Assembly: GCA_025504975.1 (NCBI GenBank)
Contig: JANUWI010000018.1
Location: forward strand, 62,001-126,000
Reading direction: 5' to 3'
Source of the DNA: Plenodomus lindquistii
Lineage: Eukaryota > Ascomycota > Dothideomycetes > Pleosporales > Leptosphaeriaceae
Length of the DNA: 64,000 nucleotides
Positions 32,944 through 43,496 of the stretch are shown here, in pieces (within the stretch, counting starts at the first letter, position 1; the number at the start of each line of letters is the position of its first letter). The translations under genes and the position numbers were made by a program. The notes below the pieces were generated by a model. The model was not told the origin of the DNA. It searched no databases and was given only the letters and a program-made list of their open reading frames with translations.

Positions 32944-34964
32944 CCACGGAAAGAAGAAGGCCTTCCTGTCCATGACCACGGCATTCTTCGTCGTGGCGGA
33001 CTACGGCTGCAAGGAATCACAGCAAAGGCGACTGAGGACGCTGGACATGGCCTGGGAATGATTGTGCCTGGGAAAAGTACGCAAAAGAGTAAGCAGACAC
33101 AGCGTGATGCTTCACCGTGAGCTGGTCAGGCACGGTTCGCGGCCTTGACGCCCTGGCTGCTGCATTGATTGGCCCTGCCTGCATGTCAAGCCTCAAGCTG
33201 CTGCGCCTCCTCAGCTCCTCAGCCGGACCGCGGGGAACATTGCTCCGCTCCGCTGAACCCACTTGGGATGGACTCGTCGACAATACGCTATACGAGATTG
33301 TCGTATTCATGAAATGTGGCTGCAGAGACACAGCACAATTCTGTTCGTGTCGTTGAAACATCTGCGCGCAAAGGTCTAGGCTCGCAACTACTGCCGATCA
33401 CGTCGAAATCCTCGGGAACGCCTGAAGATGGTGACACCCAACACGGCTAGCACGGCAATACTACCATCTACGTCTCTCCACTGCATTACCTAAACTCTGT
33501 ATATTCGCCACGTCAGCTCAACTGCCATGGGCAAATTTCTGCCTCCCGCTTTCCGACCTAGGCCACCACTGCACTGTCTCTGCATGTCAGACGACCCTCT
33601 AGAAGTCAGACTACTAGCTATACAAGACGCCCTAGCATGCTTTCGGAACAATCATCAGCACCGTCGCCCGCGTCCCTGTTGTACACGCCAGACCACCACT
33701 CATCGTTCTTGAAGCCCTGGATTTGAAGACTGATTTGGCGCCATACACCCATTCCTCGCACATGCCGTCAACCGACTCATCTTTCGGGTACAGCGCAGCA
33801 CAGCTCCCGAGATATGGAGAGAAAGAGCGACAAGGCTTGTGAGCTTTATATACGCCATCAGTAATTAATCAAGCCCGAAACATGGGCTGTAGGTATCGTG
33901 ATTTAGAACACCAACAAATACTAGAATCAAGGTCATTGCTTACAACATAGCACAGTATCGTTGTCGTGTAAAGCAGTTGTCGGTCCCACGCCACAACATG
34001 GTTCGTTGATATTGTCTTTTGGAGCGGTTGTTGTCCAGCACAGTGTTTGGAGAGGAGAAATTAATTGGACAGCAAGGTTCTTAAATAATGAATGGGCGTA
34101 TAGGGGTTAACATAACTACACGTCGTTTCGTTTCGAGAGACCCCCAGACTCAGTGCTCACGCAGGTCTGTCCGAAAGTCATTGGTCATTCGAATGCGCTT
34201 TCGAAGCCGCCAGAACCACACCACATAGGGCGAACACGTCAGCCTTTTGGTTGCCCTCCTACGCACATGGTAGATTGGAAGGATCGTGGAGATGCTGAGG
34301 TAGGATTTACGCCTCTGCGCCGCGACGCTACCGCTCTCTTGAACCCAAAGTTTTATCTTGCTTCATTGCGCACATTCATTCCCCTGGAATGATCATGGCT
34401 GAGTATTCCAACTGCTTTCAAATCCGATAGTCGCAACTTGCAAGCAGGTATCTCATTTCGTCCAGGGTGTTTACCTTGTAGAAGAGAGACAGCCACGCAC
34501 ATGTCCAAAGATTGATCATTGCAAAACAAATCTCATACAATTCACAGCGCTTAGATTCGTGCCAGTCATGGGATTGGATCTGGTACATTGCGAGCCAGTA
34601 TAAGGCGCGATACGTCCAGCCTCGATCCAGACCTATGAGCCTCTTGCATGTTGGTTTGGTAACACTGAGCTTCCTCCACATCGAAAATGTCTCTCGTCGT
34701 TTTGACGACGTCGTCTCCAGGACTTCGTGGACAAGGAAAGAGTTGTAGGCTGCGAGGAGGCGGCTTTATACTTTGTCCTTCGGCTGGTGCAATTCTTAGC
34801 CCGAGTGTGCGGCATATCTCATGTATTGTGGCAGATGGGATTTTGAAATAACAGCGACACAGTCGTTATTGAAATGATTTCGTCTCTGTATCTCAGAGCA
34901 TGGAACGACTCACAGAATTTGTGTTCACAAGAGATGGAGGTGTGTTGCATCAATAGCATGCCTC
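32944..34964. other. Gene-poor stretch with two TATA-bearing fragments
   Basis: About 2 kb without a confident gene. On the minus strand a TATATAAAG box at about 33847-33855 precedes a decayed coding-like segment. The frame contains SCAALYPKDESVDGMCEEWVYGAKSVF, with a second frame continuing GFKNDEWWSGVYNRD and DDCSESMLG. Two frameshifts would be needed to join these, so it is at most a dead secreted-protein gene. A second TATAAAG at about 34770 precedes an 87-codon frame (34418-34681) of unknown quality. Both resemble units of the 27.7-29.4 kb array in layout. Confidence 0.35.
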
Positions 34965-35964
34965 TCAGACCCCACGAGCTAAAACGAAATAGTCCCAGTA
35001 GTCGTAAAAATCTCGGCGGTCAAGTACTAGAGGCAGACCTTTCGGCTCCCATTCCTGCCCGATCCGCGAGGTCCACCGCGCTTTGCAGTAGTCCCAGTAA
35101 TCTGGATATCATCCGGATTGCTGCCAATCAACGATTGCAATGATCTGAGGATTGGGACCTGAGGACAGAATAATATTACTTAGGTGTAGATCAGCGTGTG
35201 TGAATACGATGGGAATATTGTCGGGGAGGAAGGAGCGGTATGGATGGGGGGATTTATCTTGGACATCCTGTGTTGGACCATATGCGGTTGTGAACCAGTC
35301 GTGGAAGGCAGAGACGCTTTCGAATGGCCCTGCAGGTGGAGAGTTGCTGTCTGTGAAAATGATGTCTAGAAGTGGTTGCTTGCCAACACGACCTGGTTGT
35401 GGAGTTAGAAGAATGCCGTAAAAATTTGTGATGGTAGACTAGAGATATCGGGGCGTTCGGATTGACCTAACGAAGTTGAACTTACCAATGAAGGGTGGCC
35501 AAGAGTCCTGCTTAACACCGCGCCATGTTTCGACCATGCCACGCAATTGCTGACAGACGAACGTCTTTTCACCTTCATTCATAGTGTCCCAGCTCTTCTC
35601 TAACGTCATGCCATCTACTAGCTCCATATAAATAAACCCGTGATCGTCGTGCTTACACCACCCTTACACTTCCGGAACAGGTACGACTTCGGAAAGAGTG
35701 TTCCGGACGAAAATGAGACATTGCCCCTCAGCAATCGTCACCTCCGTCCCATACTTCACTAGTAGCTTTATATCAGGAAAGACTACAGGCGGAGGCCGAG
35801 TTACGAGCTCAGCTCTAGGGTTTTCGGAGTGACTCGCCGCTTCTCTCACTTCTGCCGGCGTTGGAAGAGACAATGGGGCGTTCGGTTTTTTTGAAGAATG
35901 CTGACTCGCGAAGCACAACCTTCTCGTCAAATGGGAAAGCTTCACGCCGTATCCCATCGGCCAT
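34965..35964 (-). pseudogene. Aminoglycoside-phosphotransferase/protein-kinase-like gene, disrupted
   Basis: Reads as a fungal APH-family protein from MADGIRREAFPFDEKVVLRE, through VKYGTEVTIAEGQCL, FIYMELVDGMTLEKSWD and a lobe with FTHADLHLSNIIL (catalytic HxDxxxxN: HADLHLSN). It then runs to IVDWQQSG and YPDYWDYCKARW. A normal GT-AG intron (35485-35393) is retained after PPFIG. Three lesions break it: a 7-A run (plus-strand T7 at 35886-35892) shifts the frame before LPTPAEVREA; a TAA at 35664-35666 replaces an expected Tyr codon; a TGA at 35109-35111 replaces the Trp expected in SGWYPDYW. Conserved intron and motifs show recent decay. Such proteins phosphorylate small molecules, substrates mostly unknown. 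Most of the enzyme would be missing after the shift. Confidence 0.75.
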
Positions 35965-36494
35965 GGTGGAAGAGGATACCCTTGACGAGAGCTTTGTGTG
36001 TGTGTTGGCAGCAGTCTTTATAAAGAGTGTATGAGCAATATCTAGTTTCCTAGTAATAAATTGGTCTGGCATTTTCTTTCAACTACAGTCGCTTAGACAA
36101 GTATGAAGAGATGATCAATGTACTTCTTGAACTCAGAGATAGATCTAGTGGATCTTTGCTCGATTACGTTAGTAAAAACAAATGATCTCAACTCTTCTAG
36201 GTTAGTCACCGTTAGCACTAGTAGGGGTGCGAACCGACGTGAAAATTTCCGATACTGCCCTAGCGTGTAACGCCTATTGTTATGCCTTCAATGCAAAGTA
36301 CCTGAGATAGTAATCGCGTAGATGCCTACCATTGTCTTTGGAGAATATGTCTAGGTTACATAACGAACTGTCTTATATGCAGCAAAACATCTCACGACTT
36401 CACCTCACATTACATCCCGATTGCGCCACTACCTAGCAGAGAAGCATAAGAGAGGAGCGCGTTAAAGACTATCATTTATTTAGCTTATGCACAA
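35965..36494. other. Intergenic, promoter of the pseudogene and 3' flank of the secreted-protein pair
   Basis: Contains a TATAAAG box about 55 bp upstream of the former phosphotransferase start (minus strand, near 36020). The segment from 36435 belongs to the first copy of the tandem duplication. No gene was recognised. Confidence 0.4.
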
Positions 36495-36853
36495 CTACTT
36501 TGGATTACATTGTGCCCCATCAATGATCGCGCGTGGATCCTCTCTGCAGCAAGTGGCAAACGCATCCGACACTGTAGCCAGCGGATCTGCCCCAAGCACT
36601 GTACAGTCGTCATTTGCCTCGCCAGCGATGCCGAAGAGTTCGCCAGAGCCTATTCTAACACCGTTTGTACAGCAACTGAATGTCATCGCGGCTCTGTCCG
36701 CATCAGAGCCGCCTGTGCATTTGCACCAGTAATCTCCTATCTAGATATAGAACGGTTTGATTAGAGTTCGCCTACAGAGGAAGATGATAAACGTACCTGG
36801 GCTGTAGTTGCGACAGCGAGGCAGGAGATGGCGATGGCGAAGTGGATCTTCAT
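36495..36853 (-). CDS. Small secreted cysteine-rich protein, copy A (effector candidate)
   Basis: Two exons: 36853-36797 (signal peptide) and 36740-36495, giving 100 residues. The intron is a short phase-0 GTACGT...CTAG intron exactly after the signal peptide MKIHFAIAISCLAVATTAQ. The mature part has eight Cys in the order CxC (WCKC), CC (FSCC), C (NDDC), CC (FATCC) and C (GAQC), a spacing common in fungal small secreted proteins with four disulphides. No known enzymatic domain. Size, signal peptide, Cys content and tandem duplication fit an apoplastic effector or antimicrobial-type protein; this is inference. A TATA-like TATAAATATATAG lies about 120 bp upstream of the ATG. Neighbouring copy B is described next. 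Confidence 0.82.
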
Positions 36854-37267
36854 AGTGAGAAGTGCAGAGACAGTCTATCAGTTTTGGATGGAAGGCAAGG
36901 GTCAACCGACAAGCTACTCTTATTGGATAGTAGTGAAAATGAATGAGATTGGTAGATACAGAAGTGATGCAAAGATGTCTATATATTTATACTTCGTTTG
37001 CAAAGGAAAAGACAGCAGCGGATCTACTATGGCATAATTAAGACGCTAACTCCTACGCCTTTATCAATGCGGGATCGCCATTATCAATGCGGGATAAAAA
37101 TTAATAAACGAGCATTTTATACGAGGTGAGCTAGCATCTTATAGGAGGTGAGGCTCTGGCTGTCTGTTTCAGCGAATTAGACAGGAAGGCGAACCGACGT
37201 GCAACCTGTACAGAGAGTATCACTGAGAAGCGCGGTGAAGACTGTGATTTGTTTTGCTTACAAGTAA

Positions 37268-37632
37268 CTACACTAGGTTACATTGTGCCCCGTCAAGGGT
37301 TGTGCCTGCATCATCTCTGCAGCAATTGGCAAACGCATTCGATACTCTAGCCAGCGGCTCTACCCCTTGAACTGTACAGTCGTCGTGATCGTCGCTAAAT
37401 ACGCCGGTGAGGAAGCCTACGGCTTCGCTGTCGGTAACACCATTTGTACAGCAACTGGATGTTACTGCTTTAATATCCGCACCAGAGCCGCCTGTGCATT
37501 TGCACCAGTAATCGTCTACCTAGAAATAGAACGGTTAGTTTAGAATATGCCCACCGAGGGAGATGATAAACGTACCTGGGCTGTAGTTGCGACAGCGAGG
37601 CAGGAGATGGCGATGGCGAAGTGGAGCTTCAT
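37268..37632 (-). CDS. Small secreted cysteine-rich protein, copy B (effector candidate)
   Basis: Exons 37632-37576 and 37519-37268, about 102 residues, with the same phase-0 intron after the signal peptide MKLHFAIAISCLAVATTAQ. The mature sequence keeps the eight Cys (WCKC, SSCC, HDDC, FANCC, GAQC) and DYWCKCTGGS, but differs strongly from copy A between the second and fifth Cys (NGVTDSEAVGFLTGVFSDDH versus NGVRIGSGELFGIAGEAN). Signal peptide, intron and promoter differ at only a few sites. Both copies are intact. Role as an effector or defence peptide is inferred from architecture only. Confidence 0.82.
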
Positions 37633-38408
37633 AGTGAGAAGTGCAGAGATAGTTTATTGGTTTAGGAAGGGAGGCAAGGAAAAAGCGAAGATGCAAGCTA
37701 CTCTTATTGTGATAATAGTCAAGATGAATGAGATTGGTAGGTACAGAAGTGGTGCAAAAGTGTCTATATATTTATACTTCTTCGTTTGCAAAGGAAAAGA
37801 CAGCAGCGGATCTACTATGGCATCATTAAGACGCTAACTCCTACGCCTTTGTCAATGCGGGTTAAAAAAACTAATAAACGAGCATTTTATACGAGGTGAG
37901 CTAGCATCTTATGTGAGGTGACGCTCTGGCTGTCTGTTTCACCGAGTTAGACAGGAAGGCGAACCGACGTGCAATCTGTACACAGAGTATCACTGTGTAC
38001 AGGATATTTGCACGTTAAATTGCACACGTGAATCTGGGTCTAGCTGATCTGCTGATCTGTTGAACTTAGACAGCGGTGCAACTCGACGTGCAAATATCAT
38101 GTTGTACGTGTTCTTGGAGTGATATATCCCGCAACAATTCGTACGCAGAGCTTGGTCATCGCCCTGGCACTACTACTCTTGCTACTTGATCTTGCTTCGG
38201 CTTCTTTTTCGGATACTAAATAGATAGTCTTCTTGAGATATCTTGACACGTGCATTGGTGCATAGTGTTGAGATGTTTGGTGCCAGTGGTCTTCTTCTGG
38301 ATGGTTGGTAGTTCTCTGCCGTCTTGTTGCATTGCGCAGCGTTCAAGTCAACGGCTGAAGCGGCGCTTACACGGCAAACGCTAAATGTTTACCGAACTTC
38401 ACACAGTA

Positions 38409-38538
38409 CAGGAGGTAGTCACCTCGGCTTACATGCCTGTTCTTTGGCCACCCAATCAGCAAGTTAGACTGGCCAAAACCAAAAGACATTATTGGTTAAT
38501 GGAGTGACAAGCATGTAAACCGAGCTGACTACCTCCTG
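38409..38538. mobile_element. Tc1/mariner-type MITE (Stowaway-like), 130 bp
   Basis: Perfectly placed inverted ends: CAGGAGGTAGTCACCTCGGC from 38409 and CAGGAGGTAGTCAGCTCGG read inwards on the other strand from 38538. About 32 bp of terminal repeat has only three or four mismatches. Both ends are flanked by TA (38407-38408 and 38539-38540), the target duplication of Tc1/mariner elements. The ~66-bp interior is non-coding. An autonomous partner is not in the window. Confidence 0.82.
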
Positions 38539-39744
38539 TAAGTGATTGTCCGCCCAGTTTAAAATATTACATCAGCCCCGTGCACCAGGCACGCTGCTGA
38601 GTTGGCTGACCCGGCATTATGTTGTACAGGGTAAAGTCAGGCCGGATTGAACCCCGGCTTACTTCCGTATCGTATCGAAGAGAGACCGAGCCATTGGTGT
38701 AGCAGAACTGTGCAGAACCCCTTCCACTATTAGTTTGTTCCCCTTTGGTATCCATTTCCATGACGCAGAGGAGCGAAGTAAGTACGGTGTATGTAGTCTC
38801 GTCTCTTCTACATGCGACTGTTATGGCAGATGCTGTAGCATTTGATGGAAGGAGATAGGAGGCCGCAGGGTAGGGCGACTTATATACCCACCATCTAGGG
38901 GATTGGCGTTTTGATAGATCAAGAAGGGCCTGAAGAAAGTCATGAGGGTGTATTTCTCCGCTTTGGCTGGTGTTCGATCTTTCCACTTCAGACATCCGTC
39001 TTCTTGCTCGGATCTTGTAGTCGCACACCAGCTCTCGCCATTCGGTCTATTTGTCGCTTATTTGTACACTGACGGATGGTTACAAGCGTCCAGAAACCAT
39101 CGATTTACTGATAATGGGGTTTGGATCCATGTCTCGGGCAGAGTCTCACTTACGGGATTCCCCATTCTGTTTTGAAATCACACGCAAAGCACGTTGTTGA
39201 TCCAAGTTGCAGGAGCTTGGGTGATGTATATACCCACAGAAACGGACACCGAGATCCTGAAGGTGAGGGGTGGCTGTGATGGAAAGTCATGGGTATAAAA
39301 CGCCGTGCTTTCAATCTACAACAACCCCACGCGCAAGAAAATGAACAGCGTGGGTTAAATCTTGGGGTTGAAGGTCAGAATATGACATGAAGCTGGGGGA
39401 GTAATCTGTTTGAACATGAACATACTCTTGGCTCAACCACAAGACTCACAATCCTCCTATCAATCACGCTGACAGCCTCCTCGCTGAATGGCGGAGTTCG
39501 ACATGCTGCGGCTTGGTGTACTTTTGGAGACAGGAAGAAGGCACGAGACGCAGATCATGCGCGATTTCTATGCCTTTTTTTGGAGAGGAGAGTAGGCGCA
39601 GAAAGATCTCACATCTGCTTCACCACTCATCAATTTTGACACCTCAGATGAGGGATTTAAATGACGGGAAGCGTGGGGATGCACGGTGGCCGTACTTATA
39701 CCTGCTACGGACGATGTCGCGAGAGCTTGTGGTGGAATTTGGAA

Positions 39745-39890
39745 TTGAAATGCGAAACACATCAAAAATTTCTCGAATCGCGTTAGGAACATCACACGTA
39801 AAATTCATATTTATAAATTGCAACTTCTCGAAATCTGTAACTTATTCCTGCCGACCCGCCTCTCTACTCAATCCAACCGCTTGATTCTGG
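39745..39890 (-). repeat. Diverged duplicate of sequence downstream of ARG2 (partner at 40778-40925)
   Basis: About 140 bp aligns with 40778-40925 at roughly 70% identity. Read on the minus strand, both encode a fragment VTDFE(K/N)L...DV(P/S)(N/D)AIREI with mostly third-position differences. The copy here has an in-frame TAA where the partner has TGG, and many changes towards A/T, as expected of repeat-induced point mutation. The partner begins at the ARG2 stop codon region. Confidence 0.6.
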
Positions 39891-40032
39891 TAGGAGCCAG
39901 GCTGTGCGTGCAGCGTGATTCAGCAACTTTCCTAGCCATATGCATAGATAAGTTAAGCGCTGCGTCGTCTTCCCACCACAGCATCCTCTCCTTTTTGGAG
40001 TCCTTCACAAGCGCAACAGCGCAACACACACC

Positions 40033-40502
40033 ATGTCAAAAAGCTTCGCAGAACGCATCCGTGGCTTAACCCCCGGACCAGGCCCTGGTCACGAATTTTA
40101 GACCACGTCTTTAAACGCGCAAAGAAGTCCCCCGTATACCGAGCCTTCCGCGCCGCAGATGGTATGAAAGACATCATCGCGACCTACAACCTCCCTGACG
40201 ACTTCCTAGACTATATCTGGACATTTGACGCCACTACTATGATAGCAATTGATGGCTTTCTATGGGTTATACCCGGCATAGAGGCGGAGCTGGAGCTTCC
40301 GGAAGCACGCCTTCAATGTAACGGCAATAGCAATCAAGCCAAAGAGACAATGGCATTTTTGCAAGGTTGGTATGAAGAAGATAGCGAGGAGGTCGAAGCG
40401 GGGAATAGAGAAAGTGAAGAGCAGGAAGGTGAAGAGCAGGCTAGGAAAGCGAACATGACCGAGGGAGCAGAGTCAGAGAAGCAGGATAGCAGAGTGATAT
40501 AA
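40033..40502 (+). pseudogene. Small acidic-tailed protein gene with a frameshift (or sequence error)
   Basis: ATG at 40033 in a good context opens MSKSFAERIRGLTPGPGPGHE, then hits TAG in TTTTAG (40098-40100). One base more in the T4 run at 40096-40099 would join it to the long open frame ILDHVFKRAKKSPVYRAF, ADGMKDIIATYNLPDDFLDYIW, and so on to 40502. The rest has DATTMIAIDGFLWVIPGIEAEL and an acidic, Glu-rich tail. If the base is truly missing, translation could still begin at the Met at 40164 and give 112 residues. Family not recognised. Confidence 0.5.
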
Positions 40503-40902
40503 AATGTTCTTTCTTTAATAGCCTGCGCTAATATTCTCACAATATAGATCTCTTGAATATAGGATTCTTTTTCTGGACGTCTGCTGTCGTACTCGCCGCC
40601 ACTCACGCGAGAGCAGGCCCTGCGCTCTGCGCAGTGCAGTCTAGAGAAGAAGTCAAGGACAAGTAGCTAGCGGCACATTTCATCGATTGGGGCAATTGTA
40701 GAGGAACATTTGCACATATGTCCTCATCCTACATGTTCGTGGCTAGATTCAGTAACCGCCAGCGTCAGGACAACATGGAATGGAACTGCGGAACACATCA
40801 TGATTTCTCGGATTGCGTCCGAAACGTCCCACGTAGAAGTTATACTCGTTAATCCCAAATTTTCGAAATCCGTAACCCATGCCTGCCGGCCCGTCTTCCC
40901 GC
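40503..40902. other. Intergenic, holds the ARG2-downstream copy of the duplicate
   Basis: 40778-40902 is most of the partner of the 39.75-kb duplicate. On the minus strand the frame RQAWVTDFENLGLTSITSTW runs to DAIREIMMC and on, without a start codon. It looks like a gene fragment rather than ARG2 coding sequence, which ends at 40903. Confidence 0.4.
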
Positions 40903-43148
40903 TCAATCCAAGCGCTTAATTCCATCCGCCCAACTTGGCTGAATCCCACTACAAACATCAATATATGCCTCCCATTTCGTCAAATCTTTTTGCTTCCCAG
41001 CACCCCACTGCTCCTCATTCCACCTCTCATGGACACCCTCCTTCGTCCAAAACATGGTCCACTGATCCCCCGGTAGATTCCACATCCCCCTGCTACGCTC
41101 CTGATACCACTTATTCACCGGATTACTCGTGCGACTGCGCCACACCACGCCGTCAGGAAAACATGTTCGCGTTAGCGCTGCCCAGACGATATCCGACACG
41201 CCGCCAGAACCTTGCGATGACGTGAGGACGGCGAATTTATCAAGGTAAGGGATCCAGTAGGGCGAGTCTGGAGTTGCGCCGTCGGGGGCGGTGGCGTCAA
41301 GGAGCGTGGAGGGTGTTTCCCATGTGCATATTGCGCCGCCTTCGTAGTCGCCTGCGATGATTATGCCTGCGACGCGGCCACGGATGCGATCGAGGTAGTC
41401 CTTTGCGTCGAGTTTGCGGCGGAAAGAGTCGTTGATAAGGATGACAAGTTTGGGGAAGTTGATGCGTGGGTCGTTAGCTAGATCGATGCTGGGATTCGAT
41501 GAGGAGGGGGGTTGCCAGGCTCCGGTAACGCGGGGATCGGGGACCATGGTTAAGGGGATGCCTTTTTTGAGGAAAGTAGCGGGCTTGGGTAGGGCGGAGC
41601 CAACGAAGCGAATTGCTGGCGATGTTGGAAGGGAGGAAGAGATCATGGGTTTATCTGTGAGTAAATTATGGAGTAAAGGATTTTTCGCAGGTGTCTTTTG
41701 CTCGTCGTCAGGAATGGGTTTTGTTGCGGCTTCCAATGGAGTGAGAATCAAGCCTGAGGATGATGGTGGGAGCAACTTCAAGCCTCGCTCCACGACGTCC
41801 AAATTCTTCAGGTGTCGCGCAGGCGCTGAGCCATCAAGCTGCTGCAGATTGGATCCAGGAAGCGAGGCCACCTCCTTCTCAACGAATCGTGAAAATGGAT
41901 TGCCACTACCCAACGAAAGCGGGTTACCAAAGCTATCATTTCCAGGAGCTGTGAGCGCGAGACGCTGCAGGTCCTTCTTGATATCACGGTATTCGGCTTC
42001 CAAATTGACAAAGACATGGGCGCCATCAGCTCGGTTCTCGGACGGTATGCCGCCAAGAGGATCGAGAATAATGATACGGTCCAGGATACGGGCTTTGTGG
42101 CTCTCATCATGTTTGCCGCTAATGCTGTGGGTGAGTTCCTGCACGGTCTTTCCCTGAGCTTGATCGGTGATGCCCGCGAACTCTCTGATCAACGCAAGTA
42201 GCACATCGTCTGCTTGAACCCTGACACGCTTGTAATTGCTGTCGAAAGCGAAAGGAGTGATGACTGGAATGACACCATCGTCGATAGGAGGAAAGAGCAA
42301 ATAGCCGTTCTGGACTGTCACGCCCCCACGAGCCGACGCTGTACTTGGTGCACCACTCGACAGGTTCGTGTGGCTCAACGCATGTTGGACAAGCAACGCT
42401 CCAGGCTCGTTGTGTTTCTCCAGCGCAGCAATTAGGCGTTCTGCTTGCGCATTGACTAGTGTCGCGAAATTTGGATCCACTTCTGGAGTGTGATTGACGA
42501 CTGCCTCGTCGCAATCCAGCACAACCGCAGTGCTCATGCCTAGGCGCGCCATTTGACTCAAAGTGAGGGCAATGTCGCCCAGCGTGCGGTCGTCCAGCGT
42601 TTGCGGCTGCCGCAGCTTGACAAGCGCCAGATGGAGAAGCTCCTCATTTCCCTCTTCGTTGTACTTTTCCTCTGGCAGAGTATCTCGGGTGAAGACCGTA
42701 GGCTGATAGAGAGTACCTAGGTTGACGCCAGAGGGCGCTGGGCCGGTTTCATTCTGTAGCACAGCGCCTGAAGCCGGCTTCGCGACCGGTGTAGTGGTGG
42801 ACTTCGCTTCCTGTGGCGGTTCGAATTGCTTGAAGAAATTTCTGGCATCTCGATTGCCCGGTGACTCTTTCAGCAAGCGCGTCAAATGTTCACGCTCTGT
42901 GCGCAGGCGCTCTCTCGCAGAGCTAGAGGCTTTCCGCGTGTGCGACGTGTCGAGCTGAGACGATGTCGTGAAGTTTGTTGTTCTAGTCTTCGCAATCGGT
43001 TGCTTCGTGTTATCGACCTTGGGGAGCTGTTCAAGTCAACATCCCATCTCCCATCGCGACTCCCCGCACAGCGATGAGTCAGAAGAAAACATACAAACTG
43101 TGAGGCCTTCCCCAAGCCCCTCGCGGGGGCTTTGCTCCAGTTGAACAT
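40903..43148 (-). CDS. ARG2: Mitochondrial N-acetylglutamate synthase (amino-acid N-acetyltransferase)
   Basis: Two exons 43148-43095 and 43026-40903, about 725 residues. The start MFNWSKAPARGLGKASQF is Arg/Lys-rich and lacks acid residues, fitting a mitochondrial presequence, and splices in phase 0 (donor GTATGT) to LPKVDNTKQPIAKTRTTNF. The body carries an amino-acid-kinase-like domain (GMSTAVVLDCDEAVV; GGVTVQNGYLLFPPIDDGVIPVITPFAF; ADDVLLALIREFAGI) and a C-terminal acetyltransferase domain (RGRVAGIIIAGDYEGGAICTWE; YLDKFAVLTSSQGSGGVSDIVW; WYQERSRGMWNLPGDQWTMFW). It makes N-acetylglutamate from acetyl-CoA and glutamate, the first step of ornithine/arginine synthesis. It shares a ~350-bp divergent promoter with the next gene. 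A conserved arginine-attenuator peptide was looked for and not seen. Confidence 0.92.
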
Positions 43149-43496
43149 GCTTCATGCTATCGCACCACTATGGACAACATGGCAAGTCACGGGCATGTAG
43201 TCAACAACTCGGCTATGAACTCTGCATGAGATGTTGTTGCACTCACGAATTTGCGATACACACTGGCGTGATCCTGCACGGGAACTAGACGTCATTGGTA
43301 GGCGATAACCGATATCGGCCCGCATCTTATCTCCGTGAACCCCGTCACCACCATCTCCGTGACGAAGGCAGTGGTGTGCCACTGGTAAGCGTTTAGGCGG
43401 CTCTGTACGCAGGACCTGAACTTGGCATCCCTTCGTACATTCCCTGAGCGACACGGTCTGACAATCACGAAAAGTAAACCTACATAAACATTCACA

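Larger units (their letters stand above)
36435..37990. repeat. Tandem direct duplication (~780 bp unit) carrying two secreted-protein genes
   Basis: Copy A (about 36435-37190) and copy B (about 37205-37990) match over the gene, intron, leader and ~350 bp of promoter. Near-identical promoter segments include TATATATTTATACTTC, GCAAAGGAAAAGACAGCAGC and ACGAGCATTTTATACGAGG. Copy A has an additional short duplication of ATTATCAATGCGGGAT. A shared word GAACCGACGTG marks the outer ends (about 36230, 37190, 37970). Confidence 0.85.
37991..40032. other. Gene-poor stretch with MITE and TATA units
   Basis: About 2 kb with no confident gene. Contents: the MITE at 38409-38538; TATA-bearing segments on the minus strand at about 38880 and 39232 resembling the 27.7-29.4 kb array; and a diverged duplicate at about 39745-39890. 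A minus-strand frame of 153 codons (38567-39028) has no start, signal peptide or motif that I can support. Confidence 0.45.

Noticed and set aside
38625..38660. Second tRNA B-box-like sequence (GGGGTTCAATCCGG on the minus strand)
   Set aside because: No A-box or cloverleaf around it.
38567..39028. 153-codon minus-strand frame near a TATA box
   Set aside because: No plausible start near the TATA and no signal peptide or motif; treated as part of the TATA-module region.
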